Source: JAVBTR01 sp031556065
GTDB taxonomy: Bacteria > Bacillota > Clostridia > Christensenellales > Aristaeellaceae
Assembly (NCBI GenBank): GCA_031556065.1
Contig: JAVBTR010000036.1
Coordinates: 33,273-97,272, forward strand
Direction: 5' to 3'
DNA: 64,000 bases
The notes beneath the pieces are model-generated. The model saw only the letters and a list, made by a program, of their open reading frames with translations, made no database searches and was not told where the DNA came from. Positions 17,629 through 26,175 of this stretch are shown in pieces. Position 1 is the stretch's first letter, and each line of letters opens with the position of its first letter. A program made the translations under genes and the position numbers.

Positions 17629-18807
17629 ATGATTCCATTTACTTTTGAATGCCCTACACGGTTCATCTTTGGTGAAAATACCGAAACCCTGGTGGGAAAA
17701 GAGCTGAAGGAGCATGGCGCAACCAGGGTGCTGTTTGTACACGAAAACACGTTTATTAAAACAAGTGGCTTGTATGCCCAGGTTGTATCCTCCATTTTGG
17801 AGGAGGGCCTTACCTTTGTAGAGTTAACAGGCGTGGTTCCCAACCCACGGGTATCCCTTGTTCGAAAAGGGATTGATATCTGCCGAAGCGAAGGCATCGA
17901 TTTCATTTTGGCTGTCGGAGGCGGAAGCACGATCGATACCTGTAAAGCCATATCCTTCGGGGTGTTTTACAAAGGGGATGTATGGGATTTGGTAACCCAT
18001 AAAGCGTTGCCCGGTTGGGAACGCGTGCCCGTAGGGGTGGTGCTTACATTACCGGCTTCCGGAAGTGAGGGAAGCGACAGCTGCGTGATATCCGATGAGT
18101 TGCTGAATCAAAAAGCGGGGTTTGGCACAACCAGGATGCGGCCTGTGTTTTCCATACTCAATCCTGTATTGACTTATACCCTGCCGGCTTATCAAACAGC
18201 CTGCGGCGGTATGGATATTATGGCCCATGTAATGGAACGGTATTTTTCGCCTACTGAAAACGTGGAGCTGACAGACCGTATGAGCGAGGGGATAATGAAA
18301 ACCATCGTTAACCAAATCCCTATTGCGTTGAAAGAACCTCAAAACATCGCTGCCCGTGGGGAGATCATGTGGGCGGGTACCATTGGCCAATGTAATATTA
18401 CAGGGACAGGGCGAGAGCAGGATTGGTTCAATCATGGGCTGGAGCATCAGCTCAGCGGTTACTATGATATTGCCCATGGGGCAGGGCTGGGCATTAGTTT
18501 TCCAGGGTGGATGGTCTATTTGGCAAACAAGCCCAGCTGTCAAAAAAAGCTGGCGCAGTTCGGGCAAAGGGTGTTTGATGTGGAAACGGGGGACACGCAG
18601 GAAATGGCGCTTGAAGGCGCAAGACGGCTGCGTGCGTTCATTGTCCACATAGGGCTTCCTGTGGCGCTAAAGCAAGTGAATATAGGCAGTGAGCATTTTA
18701 TTGATATGGCAGATCGGTTAACGGATGGCGGGAAAACAACAAAAGGTACATTTTATCCGATGTCTAAAGAAGATATTGTTGCGCTGCTGACACAAATTGC
18801 ACAATAA
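17629..18807 (+). CDS. Iron-containing alcohol dehydrogenase (butanol dehydrogenase/YqhD type)
   Basis: A 392-residue NAD(P)H-dependent type III alcohol dehydrogenase. VGGGSTIDTCKAI is the nucleotide-binding GGGS motif and HGLEHQLSGYYDIAHGAGL carries two of the metal-binding His residues. It is the standard length for the BDH/YqhD group, which reduces aldehydes to alcohols. It begins 18 bases after the lyase gene, so it is a good candidate for reducing the aldehyde that the lyase releases. It ends 23 bases before the EtfB gene, with GGAGGGG in that gap. Confidence 0.9.
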   Translation: MIPFTFECPTRFIFGENTETLVGKELKEHGATRVLFVHENTFIKTSGLYAQVVSSILEEGLTFVELTGVVPNPRVSLVRKGIDICRSEGIDFILAVGGGSTIDTCKAISFGVFYKGDVWDLVTHKALPGWERVPVGVVLTLPASGSEGSDSCVISDELLNQKAGFGTTRMRPVFSILNPVLTYTLPAYQTACGGMDIMAHVMERYFSPTENVELTDRMSEGIMKTIVNQIPIALKEPQNIAARGEIMWAGTIGQCNITGTGREQDWFNHGLEHQLSGYYDIAHGAGLGISFPGWMVYLANKPSCQKKLAQFGQRVFDVETGDTQEMALEGARRLRAFIVHIGLPVALKQVNIGSEHFIDMADRLTDGGKTTKGTFYPMSKEDIVALLTQIAQ

Positions 18808-18830
18808 TGTGTGGGATTCAAGGAGGGGAA

Positions 18831-19610
18831 ATGGATATTTTTGTGTGCGTAAAGCAGGTGCCTGCTACCAGCAAAATGACGGTGGATGAAAAAACTGGCG
18901 TTCTTAAGCGCGATGGGGTGGAAAGCAAGATGAACCCTTATGATTTGTTTGCCCTTGAGACGGCATTGATATTTCGTGAACAATATGGTGCAAAGGTAAC
19001 GGTTGGCACCATGGGACCGCCTCAGGCGCAGGAGATCATTTTGGAAGCGTATATGATGGGTGCGGATGAAGGGTATCTGTTTTCGGATAAGCGCTTAGGT
19101 GGAGCGGATGTTTTGGCAACCAGTTACGCGCTTAGCCAAGGGATTAAGGCCATCGGAGATTTTGATCTGATCCTTTGCGGCAAGCAAACCACGGATGGCG
19201 ATACCGCCCAGGTGGGGCCGTCTATCGCGGAGCATATGCATATACCCCATGTAGCATGGGGCAGCCGCATTGAAAAGCAAGGCGAAGGGGTGCAGGTCGA
19301 GCAACAGCTCCAGGACACGGTGGAAACCGTCTGGATGCCGTTTCCTTGTCTTGTAACGGTTGAAAAGGATATCTGTGTGCCCCGGCTGCCATCATTAATG
19401 CTGTATAAGAGTGTGCGTCATAAGCCGGTAACCGTGCTGGGCCTTGAGCGGTTTATGGATCAACAGCCAGAACACTATGGGCTTATGGGCAGTCCAACCC
19501 AGGTGGAACGGATATTCCCGCCCGATGTGAATACACAGCAAAATGTCATCCGTGGTGAACAATGCGGCCAGCAGCTGTATGAGCTTCTCATCACCGAAAA
19601 GTTGATTTAA
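18831..19610 (+). CDS. etfB: Electron transfer flavoprotein beta subunit
   Basis: A 259-residue FixA/EtfB protein: MDIFVCVKQVPATSKM is the family start, and GTMGPPQAQ, LILCGKQTTDGDTAQVGPSIAEHM and the recognition-loop region follow. The frame opens at 18807, but ATG 18831 is correct: AAGGAGGGGA stands before it and homologues start at MxxFVCVKQVP. In bifurcating enzymes this subunit binds the FAD that splits the electron pair. It precedes the EtfA and GlcD-type genes, the order known for the lactate dehydrogenase/Etf complex of acetogens. Confidence 0.92.
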   Translation: MDIFVCVKQVPATSKMTVDEKTGVLKRDGVESKMNPYDLFALETALIFREQYGAKVTVGTMGPPQAQEIILEAYMMGADEGYLFSDKRLGGADVLATSYALSQGIKAIGDFDLILCGKQTTDGDTAQVGPSIAEHMHIPHVAWGSRIEKQGEGVQVEQQLQDTVETVWMPFPCLVTVEKDICVPRLPSLMLYKSVRHKPVTVLGLERFMDQQPEHYGLMGSPTQVERIFPPDVNTQQNVIRGEQCGQQLYELLITEKLI

Positions 19611-19622
19611 GGAGGTGCCGGC

Positions 19623-20819
19623 ATGATACAGATTGCCATTTTGGAACGAAAATGTGATGGCTGTGGTATGTGCTTGAGCGCATGTCCTTTTGGGGCAATG
19701 GAGAAGGCGGAAGGAATTGCACACATAAACCAGGCATGCAAAGCTTGTGGTCTGTGTGTGAAGGCTTGCCCCCGAGGCGCTATTGTGCAGCTTGAAAACA
19801 GAACCTATGAGGTGGATAAGGCCAAGTGGCAAAACATCCTCGTTTTTGCCGAAACCTCAAAAGGACAGCTACATCCGGTTGGCCTTGAATTAATCGGTAA
19901 AGCGCACCAATTGGCTAGAAATGTGAATTTCAAGGTGCATGCGGTGGTGGTGGGCCATGAGGTGAACCATGGGGCTGAAGAATTGAGGCATTATGGCGTG
20001 GATACAGTGCATGTATACGAGGATGAAGCGTTTTCCTTCTTTCGGGCGGAAGCATTTGCCTGCTGCGTTGGGGAGCTAATCAAGCAAATAAAGCCATCTG
20101 TGGTTTTAGTTGGTGCGACATTGATCGGGCGCAGCCTTGCCCCACGGCTGGCAACCCATTTTCATACAGGCTTGACGGCAGACTGTACCGCCCTTGAAAT
20201 GCGTGGGAATACGGATTTGGTCCAGATTCGTCCGGCATTTGGGGGCAATATTATGGCGCAGATCGTCACAGCTAACACAAGGCCGCAGTTTGCCACAGTG
20301 CGCTACCGGGTGATGGACGCGCCGGAAAGGAACCATGTGGCCAGTGGGCGTGTTTTGTATCATCAAACCCCTAAGGAGGCGGCCTGTTCACTTATCAGGC
20401 ACGTTAAAACCCAGGCGGCTGCAAAAACTGCCAACATATCTGATGCCAAGGTGTTGGTGGTAGGAGGGCGTGGAATTAAGAAGGAAACGGATTTAGCTAT
20501 GATTCAGGAGCTGGCCAAGCTGCTTGGAGGCGAATGGGCGGTGACAAGGCCCCTTGTGGAAAAAGGCTGGGCCAGCAATGCAAGGCAGGTGGGCTTGTCG
20601 GGGCGGACAGTGCGGCCAGGGCTGATCATTACCTGCGGCGTTAGTGGCGCCATTCAGTTTACCGCTTCCATGAACAGCTCGGAGCATATTGTGGCCATCA
20701 ACACCTGTGAAGACGCGCCTATTTTTTCTGTGGCGCATACGGCGGTTTGCGGAGATTTGTATCAAGTTTTGCCTGAATTAACGGCCCTTATAAAGGAGAC
20801 TAAAAATGAACGCATTTAA
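19623..20819 (+). CDS. etfA: Electron transfer flavoprotein alpha subunit with N-terminal 2x[4Fe-4S] ferredoxin domain
   Basis: A 398-residue fusion. Residues about 10-55 hold two CxxCxxCxxxCP-type cluster motifs (CDGCGMCLSACP and CKACGLCVKACP). The rest is EtfA: an N-terminal domain, then the C-terminal FAD domain with GRTVRPGLIITCGVSGAIQ and AINTCEDAPIF. This ferredoxin extension is characteristic of clostridial Etfs partnered with FAD-linked lactate dehydrogenases, where electrons reach or leave ferredoxin. GGAGGTGCC lies before ATG 19623. The stop overlaps the next start by 14 bases, indicating coupled synthesis. Confidence 0.92.
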   Translation: MIQIAILERKCDGCGMCLSACPFGAMEKAEGIAHINQACKACGLCVKACPRGAIVQLENRTYEVDKAKWQNILVFAETSKGQLHPVGLELIGKAHQLARNVNFKVHAVVVGHEVNHGAEELRHYGVDTVHVYEDEAFSFFRAEAFACCVGELIKQIKPSVVLVGATLIGRSLAPRLATHFHTGLTADCTALEMRGNTDLVQIRPAFGGNIMAQIVTANTRPQFATVRYRVMDAPERNHVASGRVLYHQTPKEAACSLIRHVKTQAAAKTANISDAKVLVVGGRGIKKETDLAMIQELAKLLGGEWAVTRPLVEKGWASNARQVGLSGRTVRPGLIITCGVSGAIQFTASMNSSEHIVAINTCEDAPIFSVAHTAVCGDLYQVLPELTALIKETKNERI

Positions 20820-22203
20820 ACCCATCGATGAAATGGATATGGCCTTTTTTTACGAATTAATGCCAGGGCGGGTATATGGGGGAAGCGGCATTAACGAAGA
20901 TTACAGCCATGATGAAATGCTGGAATACGGCTGTTTTATGCCGGAGGTGCTTGCGCAAGCCCAGGAGCAGCACGAGATTTGCACTTTGCTGCGTTACTGC
21001 AACGAAAAAAACATTGCGGTTACACCCAGGGGCGCTGGAACGGGACTGTGCGGCGGTTGTGTGGCAGTGCATGGGGGCGTGGTACTCTCAACGGAGAAAA
21101 TGAAACGGATTGTTGAAATAGATACAGTCAACATGACGGCCACCATTGAAGCAGGGGTGCTTTTATCGGAATTGGCAAAGGCACTTGAAAATACCGGCCT
21201 TTTCTATCCGCCGGATCCGGGGGAAAAAACAGCGACAGTTGGCGGAAACCTTATGACCAATGCAGGTGGTATGCGGGCGGTGCGTTATGGCGTGACCCGG
21301 GATTACATTTTGGGTATGGAAGTAGTGCTTGCAAATGGCAAGGCTCTGGCGCTGGGCGGGAAGAATGTAAAAAACAGCAGCGGATACAGCTTAATCGATT
21401 TGCTCATCGGCAGTGAGGGAACGCTGGCAGTATTAACGAAGCTGACAGTGAAGCTTATTCCCGAACCTAGAGCAAATGTAAGCTTGCTCATTCCTTTTAA
21501 TGATCTTGATAAGTGCATCAAGGCAGTACCGCGCTTAATGGGCTGCGGCTATGAGCTAACGGCGGTGGAGTTTATGGAAAGAGCGGTCATACAATGCGCA
21601 GAAACGTATCTGGGTAAGCGCTTCCCAGATGTTACGGCGGATGCTTACTTGCTTTTAAGATTGGATGGGACGGATAAAGTAGCTTTAAAGCCTGCGCTGG
21701 ACACCTTAACGGATTTGGCCATTGCCTGCGGCGCGAAGGATGTTTTTTTAGCGGATACCCAGGAGCGAAAGGAGAGCATCTGGGATGCGCGTGGGGCGTT
21801 TTTGGAGGCCATTAGCAGCGGCACCCCCAGCATGGATGAGTGCGATGTGGTGGTGCCTCGAGATCAAATCGCTGTTTTTGTTAGAAAGAGCCTTGAAATG
21901 GCTAAGGGGCTGGGCGTCCGGGTATGTTCCTTCGGGCACGCTGGGGACGGCAACTTGCATATGTATGTATGCCAAGACGCAATAGAGAAAAACCTTTGGG
22001 AAAAAGTCCGTTATGAAACGATGGCCGCCATGTATGCGCTGGCACGCACCCTTGGGGGTGAAGTGAGCGGCGAACATGGGATTGGGCATGCAAAACGTGC
22101 TTTTTTGGAGGAATCGGTCGGCAGTATGGCAATGCTGCTGATGCGTGGCATTAAGCAAGTGTTTGATCCCGCGGGAATCCTTAATCCCGGGAAAGTGATT
22201 TGA
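20806..22203 (+). CDS. FAD-linked 2-hydroxyacid dehydrogenase (GlcD/lactate dehydrogenase-like), Etf partner
   Basis: A 465-residue VAO-family flavoenzyme. The FAD-binding domain shows TPRGAGTGLCGGCVAVHGG and the C-terminal half ends with GEVSGEHGIGHAKR and FDPAGILNPGKV. It would oxidise a D-2-hydroxyacid such as lactate or glycolate to the keto-acid and pass electrons to the Etf encoded just upstream, which can bifurcate them between NAD and ferredoxin. The side-chain preference cannot be read. It closes the etfB-etfA-dehydrogenase set. Confidence 0.9.
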   Translation: MNAFKPIDEMDMAFFYELMPGRVYGGSGINEDYSHDEMLEYGCFMPEVLAQAQEQHEICTLLRYCNEKNIAVTPRGAGTGLCGGCVAVHGGVVLSTEKMKRIVEIDTVNMTATIEAGVLLSELAKALENTGLFYPPDPGEKTATVGGNLMTNAGGMRAVRYGVTRDYILGMEVVLANGKALALGGKNVKNSSGYSLIDLLIGSEGTLAVLTKLTVKLIPEPRANVSLLIPFNDLDKCIKAVPRLMGCGYELTAVEFMERAVIQCAETYLGKRFPDVTADAYLLLRLDGTDKVALKPALDTLTDLAIACGAKDVFLADTQERKESIWDARGAFLEAISSGTPSMDECDVVVPRDQIAVFVRKSLEMAKGLGVRVCSFGHAGDGNLHMYVCQDAIEKNLWEKVRYETMAAMYALARTLGGEVSGEHGIGHAKRAFLEESVGSMAMLLMRGIKQVFDPAGILNPGKVI

Positions 22204-22299
22204 TACATCGTTATAAACAGTTTATCTGCAGACGCTTTACGCAAAGCATAAAAAGTGATATTCTTACACGCGAATGCTTTTAATGAAAGGTGATTTTTG

Positions 22300-23307
22300 A
22301 TGGCAATCGCGATATATGGCGCAGGCTCTTTGGGCATTGTGATGGGGGCATACTTATCCAAAGGGGGGATTAAGGCAGATTTAGTCAACCGCAATGCTGC
22401 TCAAGTGGCTGCGCTGAATGAAAAGGGCGCTAAGGTGGTGGGCAAGGCCCAGCTTACCGCGCCTGTACACGCCGTTCTCCCAGCGGAAATGATCGGTACC
22501 TATGATCTTATTTTTCTCACCACCAAGCAACAGCAAAACGAGGAAACCGCTACGTTCCTAAAGCCTTTTTTAGGGGAAAAGGGTGTGGTGGTCACCGTGC
22601 AAAATGGCCTTCCCGAAATGAAGCTGATGGCCATTTTGGGAGAAGACCGGGTTTTCGGCTGCACGGTGGAATGGGGAGCAACACTTCTCGCCCCAGGGGT
22701 GTCGGAATTGACAAGCGAGCCGGACAGCCTTTCCTTTGGCCTTGGCTGCTATGGCAAGGCTGACCCACAAAAACTCAATGAGATCAAAGCCGTGCTTGAA
22801 AAAATGTGCGCTGTGAATATTGAAGAAAACTTCATTGGCACCCGTTATGCCAAGCTCTTGATCAATGCCTCCTTTTCCGGCATGTCGGCAGTACTGGGCT
22901 GCACCTTCGGGGAAGCGGCGGGGGATAAGCGCTCCCGGAAGTACGTGCAGAGGATTATTAAAGAATGCATTGATGTGTGTGCCGCCTCCGATGTGACCAT
23001 GCCCCCTGTCCAGGGCAAGGATATTGTAAAGCTCCTTAATTACAATGGTCCGCTTAGGAAGGCCATTTCCTCGCTGATTATCCCTATCGCGATTAAAAAG
23101 CATGCCAAGCTTAAGGCCAGCATGCTGCAAGATATTGAGAATGGCAAGAGCACCGAGGTGGACGATATCAACGGTGCCCTGGTGGCCCAGGGCAAGGGGG
23201 TAAAGGTTAAAACCCCCACCAATGAAGCGGTGGTTTCCATCATTCACCGTATTGAGATGGGTGAACTGAAGCCTTCCTTCGATAACCTGAAATACTTTGA
23301 AGCCTGA
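22300..23307 (+). CDS. 2-dehydropantoate 2-reductase family oxidoreductase (PanE/ApbA-like)
   Basis: A protein of about 335 residues with an N-terminal Rossmann motif (IYGAGSLGIVMGAYL), the conserved VTVQNGLPEM region and a helical C-terminal domain containing the catalytic Lys region (GTRYAKLLINASFSG). ATG 22300 with AAAGGTG upstream is preferred to TTG 22297. Given its place after the hydroxyacid dehydrogenase, it could be ketopantoate reductase for CoA synthesis or a keto-acid reductase of the local pathway. Family members with such context are often not PanE, so no symbol is given. Confidence 0.83.
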   Translation: MAIAIYGAGSLGIVMGAYLSKGGIKADLVNRNAAQVAALNEKGAKVVGKAQLTAPVHAVLPAEMIGTYDLIFLTTKQQQNEETATFLKPFLGEKGVVVTVQNGLPEMKLMAILGEDRVFGCTVEWGATLLAPGVSELTSEPDSLSFGLGCYGKADPQKLNEIKAVLEKMCAVNIEENFIGTRYAKLLINASFSGMSAVLGCTFGEAAGDKRSRKYVQRIIKECIDVCAASDVTMPPVQGKDIVKLLNYNGPLRKAISSLIIPIAIKKHAKLKASMLQDIENGKSTEVDDINGALVAQGKGVKVKTPTNEAVVSIIHRIEMGELKPSFDNLKYFEA

Positions 23308-23313
23308 CACAAC

Positions 23314-23479
23314 AAGGGGCTGTCGCAGTAAGAAACAAGGAACGCCAAGAGCTCTGCCCTTGGAACCCGCAAAGGGATACATCCCTTTGATCCCATTATG
23401 GGATTTTTAAGGGTCAATTGACTCTTAAACTGGGTCTGGGACAGCGTCACGGCGTTTTTCCTTATTGCGACAGCCCCTT
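23314..23479. repeat. Palindromic intergenic repeat (MITE-like or double terminator)
   Basis: A 166-base element lies between the convergent panE-like and dnaA genes. Its ends are inverted copies of about 20 bases (AAGGGGCTGTCGCAGTAAG at the left, complementary with two mismatches to 23458-23479). The inside has a second AACGCC/GGCGTT pair and smaller hairpins (AAAGGGATACATCCCTTT). The T-run at the right end lets it act as a terminator, but its length and layered symmetry resemble a small non-coding repeat element. Confidence 0.65.
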
Positions 23480-23547
23480 TTCTCATTCCATGAAATAGAG
23501 TGTACTATTGGTATGTTCAATACACAGAAACCCTGCTCTTACGCTGC

Positions 23548-24861
23548 TTATCGTTCTATCAATTTGCGTATATCATTCACCAGCGACGTAAAGCTGGGCG
23601 ACGTTCGCATGGTCTCCTGAACTTTCTGGCAGCCGTTCAATACCGTGGAATGGTCCCGGCCTCCGAAGGCCTCACCAATTTTGGGCAGGCTTGTTCCCAG
23701 CATTTCCCTTGTTAAATACATGGCTACCTGGCGGGGAACCACCACTTCTCGGTTGCGGCGTGCGCCTACAATGTCCTCCATGGTAATGGAGTAATAGTTG
23801 GCTACCGCCTCCTGAATAGATTGGCAGGTGACGCGTTTGATTTCTTTCATGGCGAAGACCTCTTTAAGGGCCTCCTCCGCCAAAGCCAGGTTGATGGGTA
23901 CGCCGCCATTCAATGCGGAATAAGCGCTCAGGCGGGTTAAGGAGCCTTCCAGTTCACGTATGTTGGAATCCACCCGTTCGGCGATCATGGTCAGCACATC
24001 GTCCCCTACCACCATATGCTCGGTTTCGGCCTTTTTGCGCAGGATGGCGATCCTGGTTTCAATGTCTGGCCGCTGAATATCGCAGGTAAGACCCCATTCA
24101 AAACGGCTGCGAAGCCGCTCTTCCAACCGGGCAATGTCTTTGGGGGGACGGTCGCTGGTCAGAACGATTTGCTTCCCGGCCGTGTATAAGGCGTTAAAGG
24201 TATGGAAAAACTCTTCTTGGGTGGAATCCCGCCCGGCAATAAACTGAATATCGTCTACCAGCAGAATGTCCGCGTTGCGGAATCGTTCACGAAATTCCGC
24301 GTTCTTGTTCTGCTGGATGGACTGAATCAAATCATTGGTAAAGTTTTCGCTGGTAATGTAGGCGACCTCCATAGTAGGGTAAAGCTGTTTGGCATAGTCC
24401 CCAATGGCATGCATCAAATGGGTTTTGCCTAAACCCACGCCGCCGTAAATGAACAAAGGGTTGTAGGCCTGGGCAGGCATTTCAGCCACAGCCAGTGAGG
24501 CTGCGTGGGCAAAGCGGTTGGCGCCGCCAACCACAAAGGTTTCGAAGGTATATTTAGGGTTTAAAGGCATAGAATGATCCTTTTTCCCGTTACGGACTGC
24601 GGTTTCCTTTTCGGCGCCGCCTGGCACATCAATTTCAGCTGTCATGGTATGGCCTGCCGCCTCTGTCAGGGCAGCATTCACCATGGTACGGTAAAAAGAT
24701 ACAAACATCTTCTCCCCAACCGCGTTGATCGCTTGCAAATACATCACATTGCCCTCCAGATTTAAAGGGGTCAATGTGGCGATCCACGAATTATAAGACA
24801 GCGAAGGTGTCTCTTCTTTTAGCAATGCACAGGCCTTTTCCCACAGTTCCGTCAAACTCAT
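23548..24861 (-). CDS. dnaA: Chromosomal replication initiator DnaA
   Basis: A 437-residue initiator. Domain I (TELWEKACALLKEETPSLSYNSWI), a short linker, the AAA+ domain with Walker A GGVGLGKTHL and Walker B LLVDDIQFIAGR, and the C-terminal DNA-binding domain with GGRDHSTVLNGCQKV are all present. The frame is open back to 24912, but ATG 24861 follows GGAGG and matches family starts. It is transcribed away from the DnaA-box region at 24955-25091. The usual downstream neighbour dnaN is absent: the next gene is the convergent panE-like gene. Confidence 0.97.
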   Translation of the reverse strand: MSLTELWEKACALLKEETPSLSYNSWIATLTPLNLEGNVMYLQAINAVGEKMFVSFYRTMVNAALTEAAGHTMTAEIDVPGGAEKETAVRNGKKDHSMPLNPKYTFETFVVGGANRFAHAASLAVAEMPAQAYNPLFIYGGVGLGKTHLMHAIGDYAKQLYPTMEVAYITSENFTNDLIQSIQQNKNAEFRERFRNADILLVDDIQFIAGRDSTQEEFFHTFNALYTAGKQIVLTSDRPPKDIARLEERLRSRFEWGLTCDIQRPDIETRIAILRKKAETEHMVVGDDVLTMIAERVDSNIRELEGSLTRLSAYSALNGGVPINLALAEEALKEVFAMKEIKRVTCQSIQEAVANYYSITMEDIVGARRNREVVVPRQVAMYLTREMLGTSLPKIGEAFGGRDHSTVLNGCQKVQETMRTSPSFTSLVNDIRKLIER

Positions 24862-25309
24862 CCCATCCTCCGAATGTACCATTATACAAGCAATATACAA
24901 GTAATAACCCAATTAAAATGCCGATAAAAAAACACCGCCCATTCACGTAACCCTTTACCCACAGCAAAAGCCTGTGGATAACTCTTCGGCAGTGTCTACA
25001 CATCATATCAAATCTGCCGAGATATTTCAAGATATCCCTTGTTTTCCCCTCATGCATGGATTGAAACCTGTTGATAACTTTTTTATCCACAGGTTGTGTC
25101 TCGTTTTTCCGGCACCTACAACAACTAGGTCAATAGGAACATCAATTTGTTTGTTTATTCATTTTTTACGCATAATCATGGATTTGCAACCATTTTTTGA
25201 CTTAAAATTAATAGTTCCATAATATGTAAACCACAAGGGTTCCTTGCGTAAATTGTCGAATTAAGACCCAACAGCCTTTACAAAAGCAACGCAGAAGGGA
25301 TGTGCAAAT
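24862..25309. other. Probable chromosomal replication origin (oriC)
   Basis: The gap upstream of dnaA holds DnaA boxes TGTGGATAA (24973-24981) and TTATCCACA (25083-25091), plus near matches TTACCCACA (24955-24963) and TGTTGATAA (25069-25077). An AT-rich stretch at about 25130-25225 could be the unwinding element. No open reading frame fits here. Its position next to dnaA makes oriC the natural reading; part of it must also hold the dnaA promoter. Confidence 0.8.
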
Positions 25310-25795
25310 GTGGCCGCGCCCATCGAGGAACAAAATGTAAAAGCCGCACTACGTCCCTGGCTTGGCACAGCGCTGATCGAGAACACCTCCCTGGCCTTCG
25401 ATGCCGCCAACATTCTGCGCAGCTATTCCCCCTACCGCCAATCTCTGGATGAACTGCGCGACACTCTGGATCAGTTTCTTTTCCGCGCCTTGCGCCAATA
25501 CCTGGGTACTGCCATGAGCATTCGCCTGGACGATGGCCGCATTCACCGTGTTCTTGTTCGGGATATGGAACCCATGGCAGACGATCTCATGGGCGTTTTG
25601 TTCGATTCCCTGTCCGTCTATTCCGTCAACCTCCAACTGCTCAATGCCTATGCCCTCACCCACGAAAGCCTTTCCAGCATTCGCGTGCTTTACCAAAAAT
25701 ACCAGGCCATGATGACCCCCGAAGAACACCAAATGCTAGCCACCATCGTCAAGGAAATCTATCCCCAAGAGCGCTATGCCCACTGGCTTGAATAG
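25310..25795 (+). CDS. Conserved-looking protein of unknown function, 161 residues
   Basis: I do not recognise this soluble, mostly helical protein. It has no signal peptide or membrane segment. It begins with GTG 25310, ten bases after GAAGGGA; the nearby ATG triplets are out of frame. A central block (IRLDDGRIHRVLVRDMEPMADDLMGVLFDSL) looks like a real folded segment and codon use matches the flanking chromosome. It lies between oriC and tRNA-Arg, where other Firmicutes often carry rpmH, but it is no ribosomal protein. Confidence 0.7.
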   Translation: MAAPIEEQNVKAALRPWLGTALIENTSLAFDAANILRSYSPYRQSLDELRDTLDQFLFRALRQYLGTAMSIRLDDGRIHRVLVRDMEPMADDLMGVLFDSLSVYSVNLQLLNAYALTHESLSSIRVLYQKYQAMMTPEEHQMLATIVKEIYPQERYAHWLE

Positions 25796-25831
25796 CTATG
25801 AAATTAAATCCTTATTTTTCAATTTTACCCC

Positions 25832-25860
25832 TTGCTTTTTCCCTCAACCTTTGCTATACT
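25832..25860 (+). promoter_or_regulatory. Sigma-A-type promoter of tRNA-Arg
   Basis: TTGCTT (25832-25837) and TATACT (25855-25860) are separated by 17 bases. Transcription would start near 25867, about 25 bases before the mature tRNA. Confidence 0.65.
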
Positions 25861-25891
25861 ACAAAGGCTGATTTTAAGCCATCAGCAATGT

Positions 25892-25968
25892 GGGCTCGTA
25901 GCTCAGCTGGATAGAGTGTTTGACTACGAATCAAAAGGTCGTGGGTTCGAATCCCGCCGGGCTCACCA
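25892..25968 (+). tRNA. tRNA-Arg (anticodon ACG)
   Basis: A 77-base tRNA with CCA encoded. The acceptor strands GGGCTCG and CGGGCTC pair with two G-U pairs; the D arm GCTCAGCTGGATAGAGT, the anticodon loop reading CTACGAA (ACG, read as ICG for CGN codons) and the T arm GTGGGTTCGAATCCCGC are all present. A promoter lies at 25832 and a terminator at 25977. Accessory genes begin right after it, as expected for a tRNA used as an integration site. Confidence 0.95.
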
Positions 25969-25976
25969 AAGCAATA

Positions 25977-26029
25977 TAATCCGAACCAATCAAAACAGTT
26001 AGTAGCTGTGGGCGATGGGTTCGGATTAT
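25977..26029 (+). terminator. Terminator after tRNA-Arg
   Basis: ATAATCCGAACC (25977-25988) pairs perfectly with GGTTCGGATTAT (26018-26029), followed by a T-rich stretch. It begins nine bases after the tRNA end. Confidence 0.75.
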
Positions 26030-26111
26030 TTGTTTATTTTGAGTATGAGTTTGGGCGGAATGGGGTTAGGCAGAAGGCGAAGAAACGGGCAAAGTAGAAA
26101 TGACTATGTCC

Positions 26112-26148
26112 AAGGGGCGGTTACATCGTTACGATGTACCGCCCCTTT
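26112..26148. terminator. Hairpin between tRNA unit and ASCH gene
   Basis: AAGGGGCGGTTACATCGT and its near-perfect complement form a strong stem ending at 26148. It lies between a plus-strand tRNA and the minus-strand ASCH gene ending at 26176 and may stop transcription from either side. Confidence 0.55.
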
Positions 26149-26175
26149 AATTTCGTAGTGGTAATGCTTATCACT

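Noticed and set aside
24900..25222. Small open frames inside the oriC region
   Set aside because: They have no ribosome sites and run through DnaA boxes and AT-rich sequence.
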